From NCBI GenBank assembly GCA_940671915.1, contig CALNVZ010002974.1, positions 24,488,853 through 24,552,852 of the forward strand: a stretch of 64,000 bases of DNA, in the 5' to 3' direction. The notes under the pieces are model-generated. The model was not told the origin of the DNA, did no database searches, and was given only the letters and a program-made list of their open reading frames with translations. A program made the position numbers and the translations under genes. Below are positions 41,172 through 55,165 of this stretch, piece by piece. How positions within the stretch are numbered: the first letter of the stretch is position 1; each line of letters starts with the position of its first letter. Origin of the DNA: Paracentrotus lividus (taxonomy: Eukaryota > Echinodermata > Echinoidea > Camarodonta > Echinidae).

Positions 41172-41756
41172 GGGTATTGTAACGTGTATATTATTCTCAT
41201 CACAGAAGAGGCCAGATGCGAGAAAGAGATCTAACGACGAATAGCCTTGGCAAAGTCTGCTTTTTCAAAGCTGCGCAATCTTCTCACAAACAAATCACTA
41301 AGTATGAGAACCAGAATACGGTTGCTGCAATGTTATGTTCATCCCGTTTTAATGTACGGAAGCGAAGCTTGGACAATAACAACAGATATGAAGAAACGAC
41401 TGGACAGCTGTGAAATGTGGTTCTTTAGACAAATGTTAAAAATCAAATGGACAGATAGAGTTAGCAATGAAAATGTACTCAGAAGAGCGAATGTTAACCA
41501 CAAAGTACTCAGCAATATAAGAATTAGACAGTTGAAATTTCTAGGACATTTATTACGTAAAGAGGGTCTGGAGAATTTGTCATTGACAGGAAAGATCGAG
41601 GGGAAGAGAGGTAGAGGGAGAAAAAGAATACTGTGGATGGACAGTTTGAAGAAATGGCTTGAAGAGAAAGGAATAGAAGATAGTGGATCACAAGCCATAA
41701 TGCATAAGGCTAGAGACAGAGAGTTGTGGAACAGCATGATCGCCAAAGTCAATTGA
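41172..41756 (+). mobile_element. LINE fragment: C-terminal part of a reverse transcriptase ORF
   Basis: The 169-codon frame 41247-41756 contains the LLQCYVHPVLMYGSEAWT block, then KRLDSCEMWFFRQMLKIKW, a NENVLRRA segment, a RQLKFLGHLLRK segment and GKRGRGRKRILWMDSL before the stop. This is the characteristic C-terminal region after the RT domain in RTE-like and related non-LTR elements. Similarity extends upstream in the same frame through RRIALAKS, across one stop at about 41233, so the copy is 5' truncated and slightly decayed. It lies in the sense orientation of the host gene, inside intron 11. No endonuclease or catalytic YxDD region is present. Confidence 0.8.
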
Positions 41757-42155
41757 TACGGCACTAGAATAGAATAGAATTGGCTATATGTCTTTGTTAC
41801 CATACTCTCCAATGTAGACCAATAATACACCCCTTGTATATCAGTAATAAATAAAGCCATATACAAATTGATACAAGAACTAAGATATTTTATACAATTG
41901 TAATCAGCATGAACAAATATTGCACACATTTGCAATAAAAAAATTAAAAAAAAACTGCACAAAATATACAATAAAAACCTTGGTAATGTAAACATTAATT
42001 ATGACTAACATTATTTTGCATTGTAAACAGAAAATTGCAATCGTGTCTTTTGTAGTATGTTCCTGTGTTTATAAGGAACGCCCTTAGTTTTTGGTAATGT
42101 AGAGATCCCCTTTTTAGGCAGTAGAGGGAAAGAAGTTTGGTTTTGTGATCAAACA

Positions 42156-42240
42156 TTGAAGAAGAAGAAGAAGAAGAAAAAGAAGAAGGAGAAGGGAAAA
42201 AAATGAAGAAAATCATACTCAAAAAGAGGAAGCAGATGAT
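42156..42240. repeat. (GAA)n purine microsatellite
   Basis: GAAGAAGAAGAAGAA followed by AAAAAGAAGAAGGAGAAGGG. Simple repeat only. Confidence 0.8.
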
Positions 42241-42599
42241 AATTTAAGGTGACTTCCCCATTTAATGGATGGTGCTCAGTCTAACTGTATCCATTATGTC
42301 TGTATTTTAATCAGACAAAGAAATTTAAAACTACACTTGAAAGGGGATCGAAGTCAACCCTTATTTTCACTTCTTCTTTCATTACGACAATGGACTTGAT
42401 TTACCAGAGTCTAGTATCATTATTCATCCAGGCTTAAGACACCCTGATATAAGTAGACATAACAATGACAACTTTCCAGCTGTGATCAAACCTCTTTTGA
42501 ATTCAAACTTGGGGGAGGAGCCTCTATTTTTGGAGCCCTTCCCTGCCCCGGTCTGAAGCACAAACTGAAAAGGATTACGCTTTAACCGTCTCGTCATAG

Positions 42600-42890
42600 G
42601 TTATTGATTGTTAGTCCGTGAAGGCTGTTTTTGACAGTGTGTTGTGAATGGAAGCCATGCATGTTTTCCTCAACTTATTGTCGCAAAGTACATTTTGTTG
42701 TGGCAGTGTGGCCAAGGTTCTGAGTCATTCTATATGATACCAACTAGTGTTTTTCCATAACTGCATGCGAATACTTACAGGACCCACAAACTTATGTCTG
42801 TGTTGGGAGTTTGGAAAGTTAAACATTGACTCTCTGGAATATTGTTTGTGTAGGAGCGGGAAGACTTGTTTTTAAAGAGTGCATACAGGT
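42600..42890 (+). promoter_or_regulatory. Candidate non-coding first exon (alternative promoter)
   Basis: About 290 bp of repeat-free sequence ends at a strong donor, GCATACAG|GTAAGTAACC (42890/42891). The only ATG frames before it are short and closed, so it would be 5' untranslated. Similar weaker candidates end at about 38602 (TCAGTG|GTGAGTTTTC) and 48184 (TAGTG|GTGAGTACAC). There is no supporting expression evidence in the sequence itself. Confidence 0.2.
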
Positions 42891-43463
42891 AAGTAACCAC
42901 AATGAACTGTAGACGTATCATGATAATTTTGTTCATGACATAATACATGTAGATACATGTAGGCCTATACCTATATATGCCTATACATATTATACAATAG
43001 ACAGAAGTGCCTTGCCTCTTTGTACTTTGGCATAGCAGGAATCAACACATATCTTACTATCAACATAAGGTATCAACAAAGGTATAGGCCTATCAATTCA
43101 AAATGAGCTTGGTCAATACCTTTTGCCTTACTTCCTTACATACTAGTATCATATATCAGGTATCCTCACAGCAGTAGAAGTACTGTTTACAATACCTTCT
43201 CTATAACCCATTTCCAAATTATGATTCCTCATATATCTAAAGATTGGTTATATCCAATTAGGATAATATAACTTTTGCATGTTTGCTCTAGGGAAATGGG
43301 CTTTACCGGTAGTCTATAAAACTCCTTTTTCTTTTTGTTTGTCTTCTGTGCTTCCTTCTACCTCAAAGATTCTTGCAAAATTTTGAAATTACATGTATAT
43401 GCATCACAGGTAGTTAGCTTTTTCGTATAACCCCTCCTTCATTCCCAAGTACACCCTCTGCAG

Positions 43464-43567
43464 TATTAATGTCCTGTCGGTGATCCGAGAGCTTGAAGAC
43501 TTGATGAAAAGTGGATCACATGTTCCATTCTGTCTTCAGCTCTATCTCAGATTTCTACTCCAAACAG
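43464..43567 (+). CDS. Doubtful candidate exon in intron 11
   Basis: The acceptor CACCCTCTGCAG|T accepts phase 2, matching the exon 11 donor. The 104 bases are open and encode SINVLSVIRELEDLMKSGSH, then VPFCLQLYLRFLLQT, before a weak donor ACAG|GTGTCA. The peptide is hydrophobic-helical and unlike its disordered neighbours. A 34-codon open stretch can occur by chance, so this is weak. Confidence 0.15.
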
Positions 43568-46500
43568 GTGTCAAGGAATATCTGATATGCTTGAGCTTTA
43601 TCAAATATGTTTCTACTGATTGTCTGCTGTCGTGCACTGGGGGATAAGCATTAGATTACAGGTTCATTTAAAGGTTGTTTTATATTCAAGGAGAGTTGTC
43701 TGGTAATCAGTTATTATTTTGAATGTTCAAAGCAAGCCTTTACGTGTCGAGACACTTTGCAAGCTATGTAATTTTCTTCTTTTAATATAGCCATTTATTT
43801 GTGATGAATTATAACTGTGAAAGTTTCTGATATATGTGTATCTCCAAAATCAACATCTGTATAAAAATAAAGCACTTTGACATAAGTTTGAATTTGAATT
43901 TTAATTTGTTGAGTACAAAATATTTTTTAACATTTAGTTTGTTATATTTGTTTGCAAACCTCTTCTAAACTGCACTCTTGAAGTTAATTTCCTAATGTAT
44001 TCATTTATTATTGAGTCATCAATTTCACTGACTTCCCTTTAATAAGTTAAAAACATATACATTGTTGAACATCTTTGTGATGAACTTTTTCTTCACTGAA
44101 ACATCTTTGCCTTTTTTCCAAGTTAACTGTGGTGATATTCAGAAATGATTCAGTCCTGTCAGTGGTTTTTCTTTGATGTGGTCGGCCCCAAGAGCAAATT
44201 CAAAGCAAATTACACATATCCCTTACCATTGCCAAATGATGACAAATATAACTTTGAAAGGTGCACTCCGGCATCTCAGAATTAAAAAAAAGTATGTTTT
44301 AAGTTTATGCTGCTCAAAATAATTCTTTTATACATATACAGTAGTTTTTGGGGAAAGCTTTTAACTTTCAAAGTATTTTCTCATTGTAGTTCAGCTTCAT
44401 AATTTTCCCTTTAACCATTCAAAATTGTTCTTCCTTCGACATAATAAATATCAAAATTTTAGGCAGCGGTTTCCAAATTTGTTAATTCTCCTGCATGGAT
44501 CCTTTAATTCCAGTCTCTTGACACCTGGTTCCAGGAAGCTATTTTGAGTTAACTTGTTACACTTGGATCCATTGGGAGCGTAAGAGTACCCGTGATTCAT
44601 TCAGTTTCACCCCTCTGACCTACCCCAAGAATAGGAAACCTGCTCCCCTTAGAAGTTGTCACTTAGAAAACTGTTTGGGTAACTTATAGTCTTCTTTCAT
44701 AAGCCTTTTGAGAGCGGTGATTGAGTTCTGGTATATAAAAGATACCCCAAATGTGTTTTCCTGCTTGTAAATGTTCCACGTTGGGCTTTTCCTGCACATT
44801 TAAAAAATAGAAAATATGTAGCTTATAAGGGTGCCACTTCTAGTTTCTCCTTCAGTGACATTATGTATCACATGAACTCTAATTCTATTAATTTTGTAGT
44901 GCATATTTTCATATACAAGCACGAGTCAACAAAACCCAGATTTAAGGTTCTGTCCAATAAGAGGCGATTGTCCAATAGGAGGCGATCGTTGTTGCAACGA
45001 CTGGCGAATTGGCTGTAGTTTATTTGGTCGCATGTACATGTAGTTGCTGTAATCTAGCGTAGATAGAGTCATAGGAAGGTCTTATGAATTGCCGTTTTGG
45101 GGACGTCTCCTAACGGTTCCAACATTTTCACGTACTGTTAGCTACTGTTTTTTTTTTTTTTTTTGCTTTGCTTTGCTTTAATGACATCATTAATATTAGG
45201 CTCCTACTAACTTTCGTAGGTGACATCAGCTTATTTTAAGGCACTGTCGTGACACTGTGAGGCTGATTGAACGGCTGACTAGGGGTTGAGAGTGGATAAA
45301 CATAATCCTTAGAATGTAGGTTTGGTCGTGAATCGAGCCGTGATCATGAATAATGTTCACCCTACTTCATGCAGGTGAGATAGATGTCAGTATGCTCAAT
45401 GCATCTGAGATCTTACTCTGTCTGATAATATTGCCAATAGAAATCCATATCCCGTGATTCAGATACAACTTGAATGCATGATAATCATGTATAAGAATGA
45501 TATAAATACATTTTTTTATAAAATTATTTTTTAGGTCATAATGTTTTCATTATTAGATTGTGAGGACCAAAGAAAACATCAGTAAATTTACAATTGGCTT
45601 AAAGCAAGAGCTCATGAACTTTATAGCTGTATGCTAATAATTCCAGATGAAAAACTTAGATGCCTGATACCAAAGGGGGGGGGGGGTGGGGAGTCCTATC
45701 ATTCTCTTTTCTTAGTTGTAATTAAAGACCGTTTTAATGGATTCTTAGTGAAATTATTTTTCATAAATTTAAAGTGTTGTCTAGAGCAAATGTTCAAAAG
45801 TGTATCAAGAAAAAATAAGACTATCAGCATGTAATGTAATGTGGCTCTTCAATATAAGTGATATTCTTACATGAGGGATAACTATACTTCTGGATTATCT
45901 TGAAGGGGGGGGGGAGGGAGGAAATATTGCATTCATGCTAAAAGTTGTGACGTGAGATTTTTACCTTGTTAATATTCCCAAGAGTCGAGCTAATAGCTCA
46001 CACCTCCTAAATGTCATGCTTCACCACAATGGGATTGGGTTTAACGGTATTATTAGCACCTTAGGGGCCATGTGATATGCATGCATTAGGAAATTGGGGG
46101 GGGGGGTAGGACTTAAGTGTTGAAGATCTTTTCGTTTCAATGCTTCATTAAAATTCAGAAGTTTAGATTTATGAAATGTGACAAATAGACAGAAGGTGAG
46201 ACATAGCTGTTTCCAGGTGCAAGAACCAAAAATATAAAGAGACCTTTTAGTTAAATCATATCATTTTTAGAGCAAGATTGGCATGTATATCTAGGCTATA
46301 TATAGATATAACGAAACAAAGCTTTTCACCAACAACATTCTATAACTATTCATCAATTAGATTTGGAAAATATGTAAACATGAAATACAAACAGGAAATT
46401 AATGATATACAAATAAATATCATTGTAGTCAAATGAATGGGAGTTGTCTCTAATATTTGATATATCTCTTTCTTAGCGTCATTCTCTCATCTGCTGGTAG

Positions 46501-49500
46501 CAAATTTCAGATATAGATGGAATCATAATATTTGGAGATAGAATTTGAGGTATAAGAGGTTTTACCCTGTCTTATTGGATAAAGGCTGTGGGTGGTTTGG
46601 GGTGTATCTAGGGTCATAGGGTTATATCCATTTGAGTAAGAGGAGGAGTAGGTCACAACTTTCACTTAAAGCCAAAAGGGCATTGACTGTGTACTCAAAA
46701 CAGAGTTAAAGCCCTTTCTGTTCTCAACAGACAATTTGTCATTGGACCTGTCTCTTTATCTCATAAAATAGCAATTGAATTCGTAAGTGGCTCGCAAATT
46801 GTCCACATTGATTTGTAATATGTTTGTCGTATAGTAGCTCGAAAAACAGAGCAAATTATGCAAGTAAACAATTCTTCAACATGACAAAGACAGAAAATTT
46901 ATGACTCTGCTTCAGTTTTTATGACTTGAAGTGATTCAAATTTTTTATCAGATTTTTGAAAGATGGCATTTTCACCAATAGTCTATGTCTAGAAAAGTCA
47001 CAGGGACTAAGGAAACAGTGGTTTACATTCATCCCGTACACAAGGTAAAAGTGGGCGTTACAGAGAAATATTGCGTGGTTGGTTAAGTCAGCAGTAAAGA
47101 AATGCATGTTTTTCCTCAAAAAATGTACATGTACTTAGACATAGTTTTAAAATGATACTTCTGAGAATCTGTAGGCGGTTATACCTTGATCATATATATC
47201 ATAAAACTCTAACAGATATAATGCGACTGTGAGCCTATCATTACTTCATCCTCATATGAAAGAGCATAAATGGAGCAAAACGAACAGTAGGCTTATATAA
47301 AAGCCTATCAATTATTAAAAATTGTCTATATGATGAGCCTTTTTCTGTGGGTTGGGGGTAACTGTTGAGGACAGCAGTGTGATTTTTGAAATTTATCTTT
47401 TCTTTTCTTTCTCGAATAGTTAACCCACTATTGATAGGCCTGTATAATTTCATACTTGATCCATATTTTACCCCCCCCCCCTCTTTTAAACCAGGGACGT
47501 GAGAGGTTAACATAGTAAATATTAAATTGACCTTCATATGCCTTGCCTTGTGGCCTTATCTCTGTCCCTCAGTATAGAGAAAGTTCAACTAATGTTTCAC
47601 CCCTCTAATGAAATGTTTCCTCCTGGTTCTATGATATATGGGTCATTCCCATTGTTACTAGAGGGGTGTCCAAGCTACAGAAGCCCAAGGGGACAAGGTG
47701 ACGTGTGGTAAATAGTAAACATAGGGGAAGCTTTATTACACAACCAAAGTCCCGAACATGTGTGTGGCTTGGGTATGTTTGTTGTGCATAGGGGCTCCCA
47801 CTGACAGAGTAGTTATTCATGCCTAGTTTGTGTGTAAGTAAACACCGGTCTGCTTACTTACTAAAGCGTTAGCGGGTGTTTGGGGTAGAGTTTGGAAGGT
47901 TGCAGTATTCAGTCTTGGCATAAACATAAGCGTGTGGGCTGACACCGGGTTGGTTCCTTGGGTCACGGTGAGAGGGTTGATCTGCTAAATCTCTGGAAGA
48001 CTCATCTTGAATCTTGGCAAGTGGTCCGCCCATTCATGCTCCATGACTGTTCTGGCAAACAGTCTGCCACCCGGCCAGTCAATTACACGTGATTTTATGT
48101 ACAAACAGGATCTTGTTGGAATATTGGGCAGCTAGTGCTTGTAGAATGAACTATTGAATGAATTGTAAGCCCGTCTGGTAGTGGTGAGTACACAGTGTAT
48201 ATTTATATGAGAGGAAAATTAGAGGCCTAGGCCTACTGTATCAAAACCAGAACTTGGGTTTTATATTATTATTATTATATGTTCAATTACATTTTTGCAA
48301 TACCAGGAACTAATATTGCCAGTTAAAATCTTGTTACAATACATACTCAACCACATGTAGATTCATCTGTTTTTTGTTTTTGCTGACATTTACTTTTCAT
48401 GGTTATACGTATACTAAGATATTCATAGATTTTACATTGCTGACAAAGGCATTAATACCCTACATAGCCTAAATATAATGTAGGCTGTACTAAATAAATG
48501 TGCTAAAATACCCCCTGAAATATATGGCTTTATAGGCCTATTTATAGCCTACGTACTACAGTATCTCAGAAGAAAAGAAACTATTATAGTACCATTATTT
48601 TATACACAAGTAGGCCTAATGGTTTACTTTTGATATTGAGTTTCACTATAAGTGATATATGTTAAAAAAAAAAAAAGAGGATAATATAGTGATCCTTGCC
48701 ATTCAGATACACAAATAGTATATAACTTTTTATACATTTGTAAATAGATATTTTTTCAATGAAGCCATACCTAAACATTACAATGAAACATACTGATACA
48801 ATGAATCTTGAGCAAATATATGCTTTTCATATTGTCCTTGTTGTTTGAAAGAGGATTATAATAATCTTCATGGCTATTCAATGCTACTCCTATACTAGTA
48901 CTTGCAAGTACAATGTTTTCCATTGTCATGTATGCCAGCACTATTTGTAAACAATAACTGCCAAGGACTAACGTAATGCATTAGCACAGACAGCATCATA
49001 GTGCACTATTAGTTCATTCCTCATTTAACGAAATGAAAGCGAACTCAAAGCCAGCCAATTAAATCTTAATCATGGGATAGAACATGTAAATTTAGAATGG
49101 TATAGGTTGTGTATTCAACCATTGTATATAATGCCTACCATTCCGCCATAATGTTTGCACAGTTGTAATCGTGGGATAGTTGAAAAAAAAAAATGGGCTC
49201 TGTTCGGAGTCATTTCAGTGGAACCACTTATTGGAGAATTTGGAATAATATAGATATGTGTTTAGGTATATATATGAATAAACCCTGAATAACATCTTCA
49301 AAAAGTAATATGTGAGACTACGATAGAATTAACGATGATCAAAAGAGTTTAAAAAAATTGTATTGTGGTATAATGTTTATTCAGGAAGTTTACATAATAA
49401 AGATATTGTAGGCTACAATTTAGAAAAATTATGGTTTTATATGATTCTGATGTATACATGTATATTGGGTTATATATGTTTGCTAATATTCATACTATTT

Positions 49501-50233
49501 GTTTTAGCCTTTTCATGTACTTACTTATATAGTTTCCATGTAATGCTCGGTGGGTAGAGTCCCTTTGCTAAAAATAGTACTTAACTTTTGCTGGTTACCG
49601 ATGGTAATGATGATCAGTGGACTTTACCAGTTAAATGTTTGACGATTCACAAATCAACACATGGTCGTAAACATGTGGGACTACAATAACTACAGTAATA
49701 GTGTTGATTTAAGTTTCTATATACATTTATACTTATCAAAACAAGCAGTGCTTTAAGGACGCATGGAGTGATTGCTTACATGTCCAGGGTTCTGAGCGAG
49801 CTCTCGTCAGCCTATGATATCCCAGTATAGGCATCCTCACTCAGCTCAGTTTTTGCTAGATCAAGTCGAAGTGGTAGTCTTATTTTCCAATACTTTTATC
49901 CCACATATAACTCTCCCTCTTTCTGCCTCCCTCTGTGTATCTTTGCCTTCCACTCCCCCCCCCCTATGTTGCAGTGCTATGTGTGGTAAAGATATCTGCT
50001 GTTAATCACAAATATATTTTTTTTTAAAGTAGAAAATTAACCATATCCATTCTAACATTTTGGGTGCACTTCAGAATTTCATATATATATGAAAAAAAAA
50101 TAATCAAATAGTTTTATGACTGTCCTTCATTCTTTGTTTGACAGAAATGGTGTCATATTCTGGCATTTCATATTGCTGTAGGCCGCCGTGATATTAAGAT
50201 TGGCATGTTTGAATGACTACACGGGACTGCATG

Positions 50234-50374
50234 CAGTGGCGGATCCAGGCAGGGGCGCAGGGGATGTGCGCCCCCTCTATAATTTGGAGACCATTCATTG
50301 ATTGTACATGTTAAAATGAGAAAATGTTGGTGGTTCACCTCCTTATCAATTTTCGAATCCTAGATCCGCCTGTG
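50234..50374. mobile_element. hAT-like MITE (141 bp)
   Basis: The left end CAGTGGCGGATCCAGGCAGG and the right end, inverse of CACAGGCGGATCTAGG, form ~13 bp inverted termini. GCATG lies just outside both ends (ACTGCATG left, GGCATGTA right) and may be a partly decayed target duplication. The CAGTGGCGGATCC terminus is typical of small hAT-type elements. No coding capacity. Confidence 0.65.
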
Positions 50375-51534
50375 GGCATGTATGCTATAAAAAACTGCTG
50401 GTAGACTTGGAACACTGGGATTATCATTATGCATCTCATGATATTTTTACAAAAGAGATGAGTTAATTGGAGCTGCCATATGTGTAGGCAACCAAGCGTT
50501 TTGTGAAGGTCACAGTATTATACCATATTTTGTTACAAAAATATTCATTAAAATTACAGATGTTGTATGTTTAATAATTTTGTGGTTCTAAGATTATCAA
50601 TGTAACCAAAAAATTCTCATTCAAACATGGGGCCTTGGACAATTTTATTTGTCCCACAGCTAAAACAATAATTCTTGTAGCCCCCCCCCCTCCCCCACTG
50701 TAGACCCCCCCCCCCCCCCCCCTCTGTAGCCCATTTTTTATCTATAAAGTAATAAACTGTAAATGGGTACGGAATTATGCTTCAGTTTCCAAAAAGCGAG
50801 GGACACGCAGAGCTAATATTGAAATAACACAAGCAAGCAAATGCACGGATCTTTTACTTCTTTTGGGCACTCATTCGCTAGTCAATATTATTGTTGCACT
50901 CTGAATAGCTTCAGTGGGTCTGGGATATTTTTGTTATGTGTTGGATTATGGAAAAGATTTACCAGCCTTTTTTGTTCAATTATGTGAATAGGCCTGCAGG
51001 TAAAAATCTCTGATTTGCTGATTCTCTTTTAACAATGGATTTAGTGAGGCATCATCTAGAGAAGTAAATAGTGACATTCCATACTAATGTATAGAAATGA
51101 ATAAAAGTGTACATGGTAAAAGATTATTAATTGGTTGAGAATCCGCAGGATTTTATATCTACTTTTTGTTACCAAAGATAGGAAATCGTTGTGGTTTGAA
51201 TGCTTTTGAAATATCCTGACCGTTTCAAATGGATTTGTCATTCAATTCCTGGAGATTAAGGGATTGTGGTTAAAATTTATTCAATAAATTTTACCCCCAT
51301 TGATTGGAGATATAACTCCTGTAATAAACTTGATTTTCAAACTTCACAAAATGAGCTTTTCAAGTGAAGACTATATTTGGTAGGATGTCCGTGCTAATTT
51401 GAACCATGACCTATTACACGTTAACACTTATAACACAAGTCACCAATTTATCTAAAATATGTGATACCAGTAAACAAATAAGTACTTTAAGATTTGAGAT
51501 CTGATGACCAGGGATGCAATATGTCTGTAAAGCG

Positions 51535-52726
51535 CTAATACCCTTTTCAGACTGCTATTTCTTAACCCCGTACTATCCTTAACCCCATACTATCCTTAAC
51601 CCCGTACTATCTTTTTTTGCTTTCAGACTGTGTTTCTTAACCCCATACTATTTGCTTAGCCGGGGTTAAGAAATTCAATGCTTTTCACACTGGGCATTCC
51701 TTAACCCCAGACTATTTGCTGGATCATGATTATTAATGATTTCATTCTCTTACTTTATGTTCTTCATTGTTTTTCTCTCTCTCCTGTTATTCTATGTTAT
51801 CTTTCCTTATCTTATTCATTATTTTATCTCTCTTTCCTAATGTTATTCATTGTTTTATCTCTCTTTTATTATGTTATTCATTGTTTTGATTTCATTCTCT
51901 TTCTTTATGTTCTTCATTGTTTTTTTCTCTCTCTCCTCGTGTTATTCTATTTTTTCTATCTTTCCTTTTGTTATTCATTGTTTTTCTCTTTTTCCTTGTG
52001 TTAGTTATTCCCTGTTTTTTCCTTATGTTATTCCTTGTTTTTTCTCTTTTTCCTTATGTTATTCCTTGTTTTTCTATATCTTTCATTATGTTATTCACCG
52101 TTTTTTCTCTTTTTCCTTATGTTATTCATTGTTTTTCTATCTTTCCTTATGTTATTCATTATTCTATCTCTCTTTCCTTATGTTATTCATTGTTTTACTA
52201 TCTTTCCTTATCTTATTCATTATTTTATCTCTCTTTCCTAATGTTATTCATTGTTTTATCTCTCTTTTATTATGTTATTCATTGTTTTTCTCTTTTTCCT
52301 CATGTTATTTATTGTTTTTCTCTTTTTCTTTGTTATTCGTTGTTTTTCTCTTTTTCCTTATGTTATTCATTGTTTTTCTCTTTACTTGTGTTATCAAGTT
52401 TACGAATAATTATGCATATTCATGACCACATTTTCATTGATTGGCTAATGCTTAGCCCCGCTTTTCCTTAGCACGGTTTGGTTTCAGACTGCAACTCTTA
52501 GCACCGCAATTGCCCGGCTAACTCCGCAATTACCCGGCTAACCCTGCTTTTTAGCAGGGCCAGATAGTACCGTACTATTTACCGTGCTAGCCTACTTTGG
52601 TAAAACGCAGTCTGAAACCGAAGCGTGCTAAGCTTAACCCCAGGAAATAGGTGGTACTAAGGCCCCCCCTGGCCTACCTATTTCCTGGGGTTAAGGATTT
52701 TAACTGCAGTCTGAAAAGCATATTAG
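51535..52726. mobile_element. Large foldback-type element with TTAACCCC subterminal repeats
   Basis: Inverted ends CTAATAcCCTTTTCAGACTG and its inverse (GCAGTCTGAAAAGcATATTAG) bound the element. Subterminal motifs TTAACCCCGTACTAT or TTAACCCCATACTAT recur at the left, and related CTTAACCCCAGG motifs at the right. A 22 bp-arm hairpin sits at 52633-52695 (CTTAACCCCAGGAAATAGGT with its inverse). The middle is filled by the pyrimidine-rich minisatellite at 51740-52400. It is non-coding; the Phe/Leu/Ser-rich frames are from the minisatellite. Confidence 0.65.
51740..52400. repeat. Minisatellite, ~30-36 bp pyrimidine-rich unit
   Basis: More than fifteen diverged copies of a unit like CTTTCCTTATGTTATTCATT followed by GTTTTTCTC run head to tail. 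It lies wholly within the 51535-52726 foldback element. Confidence 0.8.
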
Positions 52727-55139
52727 AGACGTATTCTAACTATGGATTAGTTGCGATGTTTCCAGAATAATATTTTTATTAAATCATTTATTCAATGTGG
52801 TATAATGGTAATGCCTATTGTACTGGGCTTTTTGAACTGTCAGTTATTAAACAATGATGTAATATTATACTTCTGATCATGTCTTCATTGGAGATTGATT
52901 GGGTTACTAATTTCCATGCATGCTATCCTTTTTAACTAGAATTCTGATGAAACATATTCATAGTATTATGAGTGATGACCATGTTGGATTTCCTTGTATG
53001 ATTCTGTTTTGTAACATGTCATTTGATGCATTTCAATCACATAAATGTTCGTACTGGTTTGCGTAGAGACAGATGCTTACATGCCAGGTAGACTAGTTAC
53101 CGGGTTCATGAACTTAAAAAAGTTCAATGTCCAAATGATATTCTCCAGATCAAATCCACCAATATATTGCCAGAACTCATTTTTTGGTTTTGTATATTTT
53201 CTGAAACTAGAGTTCCCAAGCTTTTCAATAATATCAAGTATTTTTTTTAAATTTTACTAAAGTATGAATTAAAGTTGAATATTATTGCTAGACTAGCAAT
53301 TATATTAAATGATATCCTAAATTTTCTTCTCATGCAATTTGCTCTGAACATTGTTCTATTTGCAAATGGTTTTGACGTCCTTCCATCTATCAAAAATCGA
53401 TAAGGTGGAAGGAAATAGTGAAATTATCATGTCCTGTACACAGGTTTATAACACAGGAATCTTAATTAATGTGCATACTGGAAGGAAAACGTTTGACTGA
53501 AACCAAATTATCTTGAACAGGATATGGGAAATATCCTTCCTTGAAATGAAACTGTTTGCACTTTGTAGAAGTTTGGAGGAGAGATCACGTGCAGAAGGAT
53601 GTTACGTCTGTGTTGACGGAATTATGTTTTAATGTTACGTCCTTCTGGGTCTCCACAGATGAAACTATGCAACATTCGAGCACAGACACCTTGCTTTACT
53701 GATGGATGGTGGATGGATACAAGTTTATTTGAATTTATTTAGAAATCATAATCAATTAAAATTGTTTAAATGTATTTTAACTGTGACAATTATCTAGAGC
53801 TCAATGAAGTATCAATACCTCAAAAGCAAATAAATTAAAGCCATAGGGCTATTTATTTTTGTTGATATCATAAGTTCATCAATCAAATTTTCATTTTTTT
53901 TTTTTTTTCAAATTTGATTATTTTGCAAATACCATAGATATATTTTCTTTTGATAAAAGCTGAGTTTTGCTTTCACTTTCGTATAGATTCATACATCATT
54001 TACTATAAAAGTAATAGGCCTACTGCCTCAATTTTTACATTTGTTCCGAGAGCCAGATAGACATTAATATATGTTAGCTTTCCTACAGCATCCTACAGCA
54101 GTTGATGTTCTGAAATATACCTTTTCTTGACTTTCGAAAGTATCAATCCCTCCCCTGCCCCTGAATACCAACAACACATGCAATCATCACAGCTGTGCTA
54201 ATGGGACATTCGACCATGCATATGCACATATGTAAAATTTGCTCATGTCTCTCTCGAGCAGGTCGTTTATAAATCATTGAAATCAAACAAATGTATATTG
54301 CAAACCGGTATTCACATTTGATCATCTATCCAGGGCTTAAAGCAAGCCACATCAGCATAGCAGATTATTTACTTCCCAATGGGATAACTAAAAGATTTAG
54401 AGATTTTGCTTAGGTGTTTACTTTTGAGGGAAGGTCATTGGTATATATTAATATAGATTTTATTTACAAATTCATTTGTATTGGGAGTGTAATACAGGTT
54501 TTGAACATATTAGAAAATATTCAATCAGTCCATTGACTCTTCAGGGGTATTTTGGTGAACCAGAGAGTTGGAGAAGCACATTTTATGGTATGAAAATACC
54601 AATTAATTAAGCAAGATATCAGTTTTGCTGAGGAGGTTCAGAGGATATAGTAATTCATCTCTTTTATTTTAATCTTAAATTAAATAGATTTATTTTACCT
54701 CTGATTCAATTGCTTGGAAAGTATTCTAGAATATGATATTTCTTTGGACCATGGAGTTACTCTTTCATTCAATGTTGATTGTCCAATGTGTAAGAAAAGT
54801 TTCAGATCTGGAAACCTCTCACCTAGTCCCCTTTCAAGGTTGTCTTTGTTGACGTAGGTCAGTCCCAGAGTTCCACAGGTGAAACAAGTGACACACTTTA
54901 AGCCTGTCCACACACAAGTTTATCCTGAAACTGTATAATCATCATATGTCCAGTTACAGAAAGATATATACTAATACTTGAAAAGAATTGTAGAAAGGGA
55001 AAGGCTACTTGGTTCAATATGCCATAGAATTCTCCTAGCATGTGAATGATAAGGGATAGTTCTGTAGTTCAACCATTTGTTTTTCTGATACCAAAATAAC
55101 TGTTTCAATGCATCATAAGTAATAGTCGAGACATACACT

Positions 55140-55165
55140 GTTTCAGTTTCAGTTTCAGTTTTCAC
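55140..55165. repeat. (TTTCAG)n hexanucleotide, short
   Basis: Four tandem CAGTTT units. No further significance. Confidence 0.7.

Noticed and set aside
41339..41995. 218-codon minus-strand frame
   Set aside because: It overlaps the plus-strand LINE fragment, whose protein motifs are clear; the antisense frame has none.
51726..52471. Long Phe/Leu/Ser/Tyr frames resembling a membrane protein
   Set aside because: Products of the ~30 bp pyrimidine-rich minisatellite; several overlapping frames are open for the same reason.
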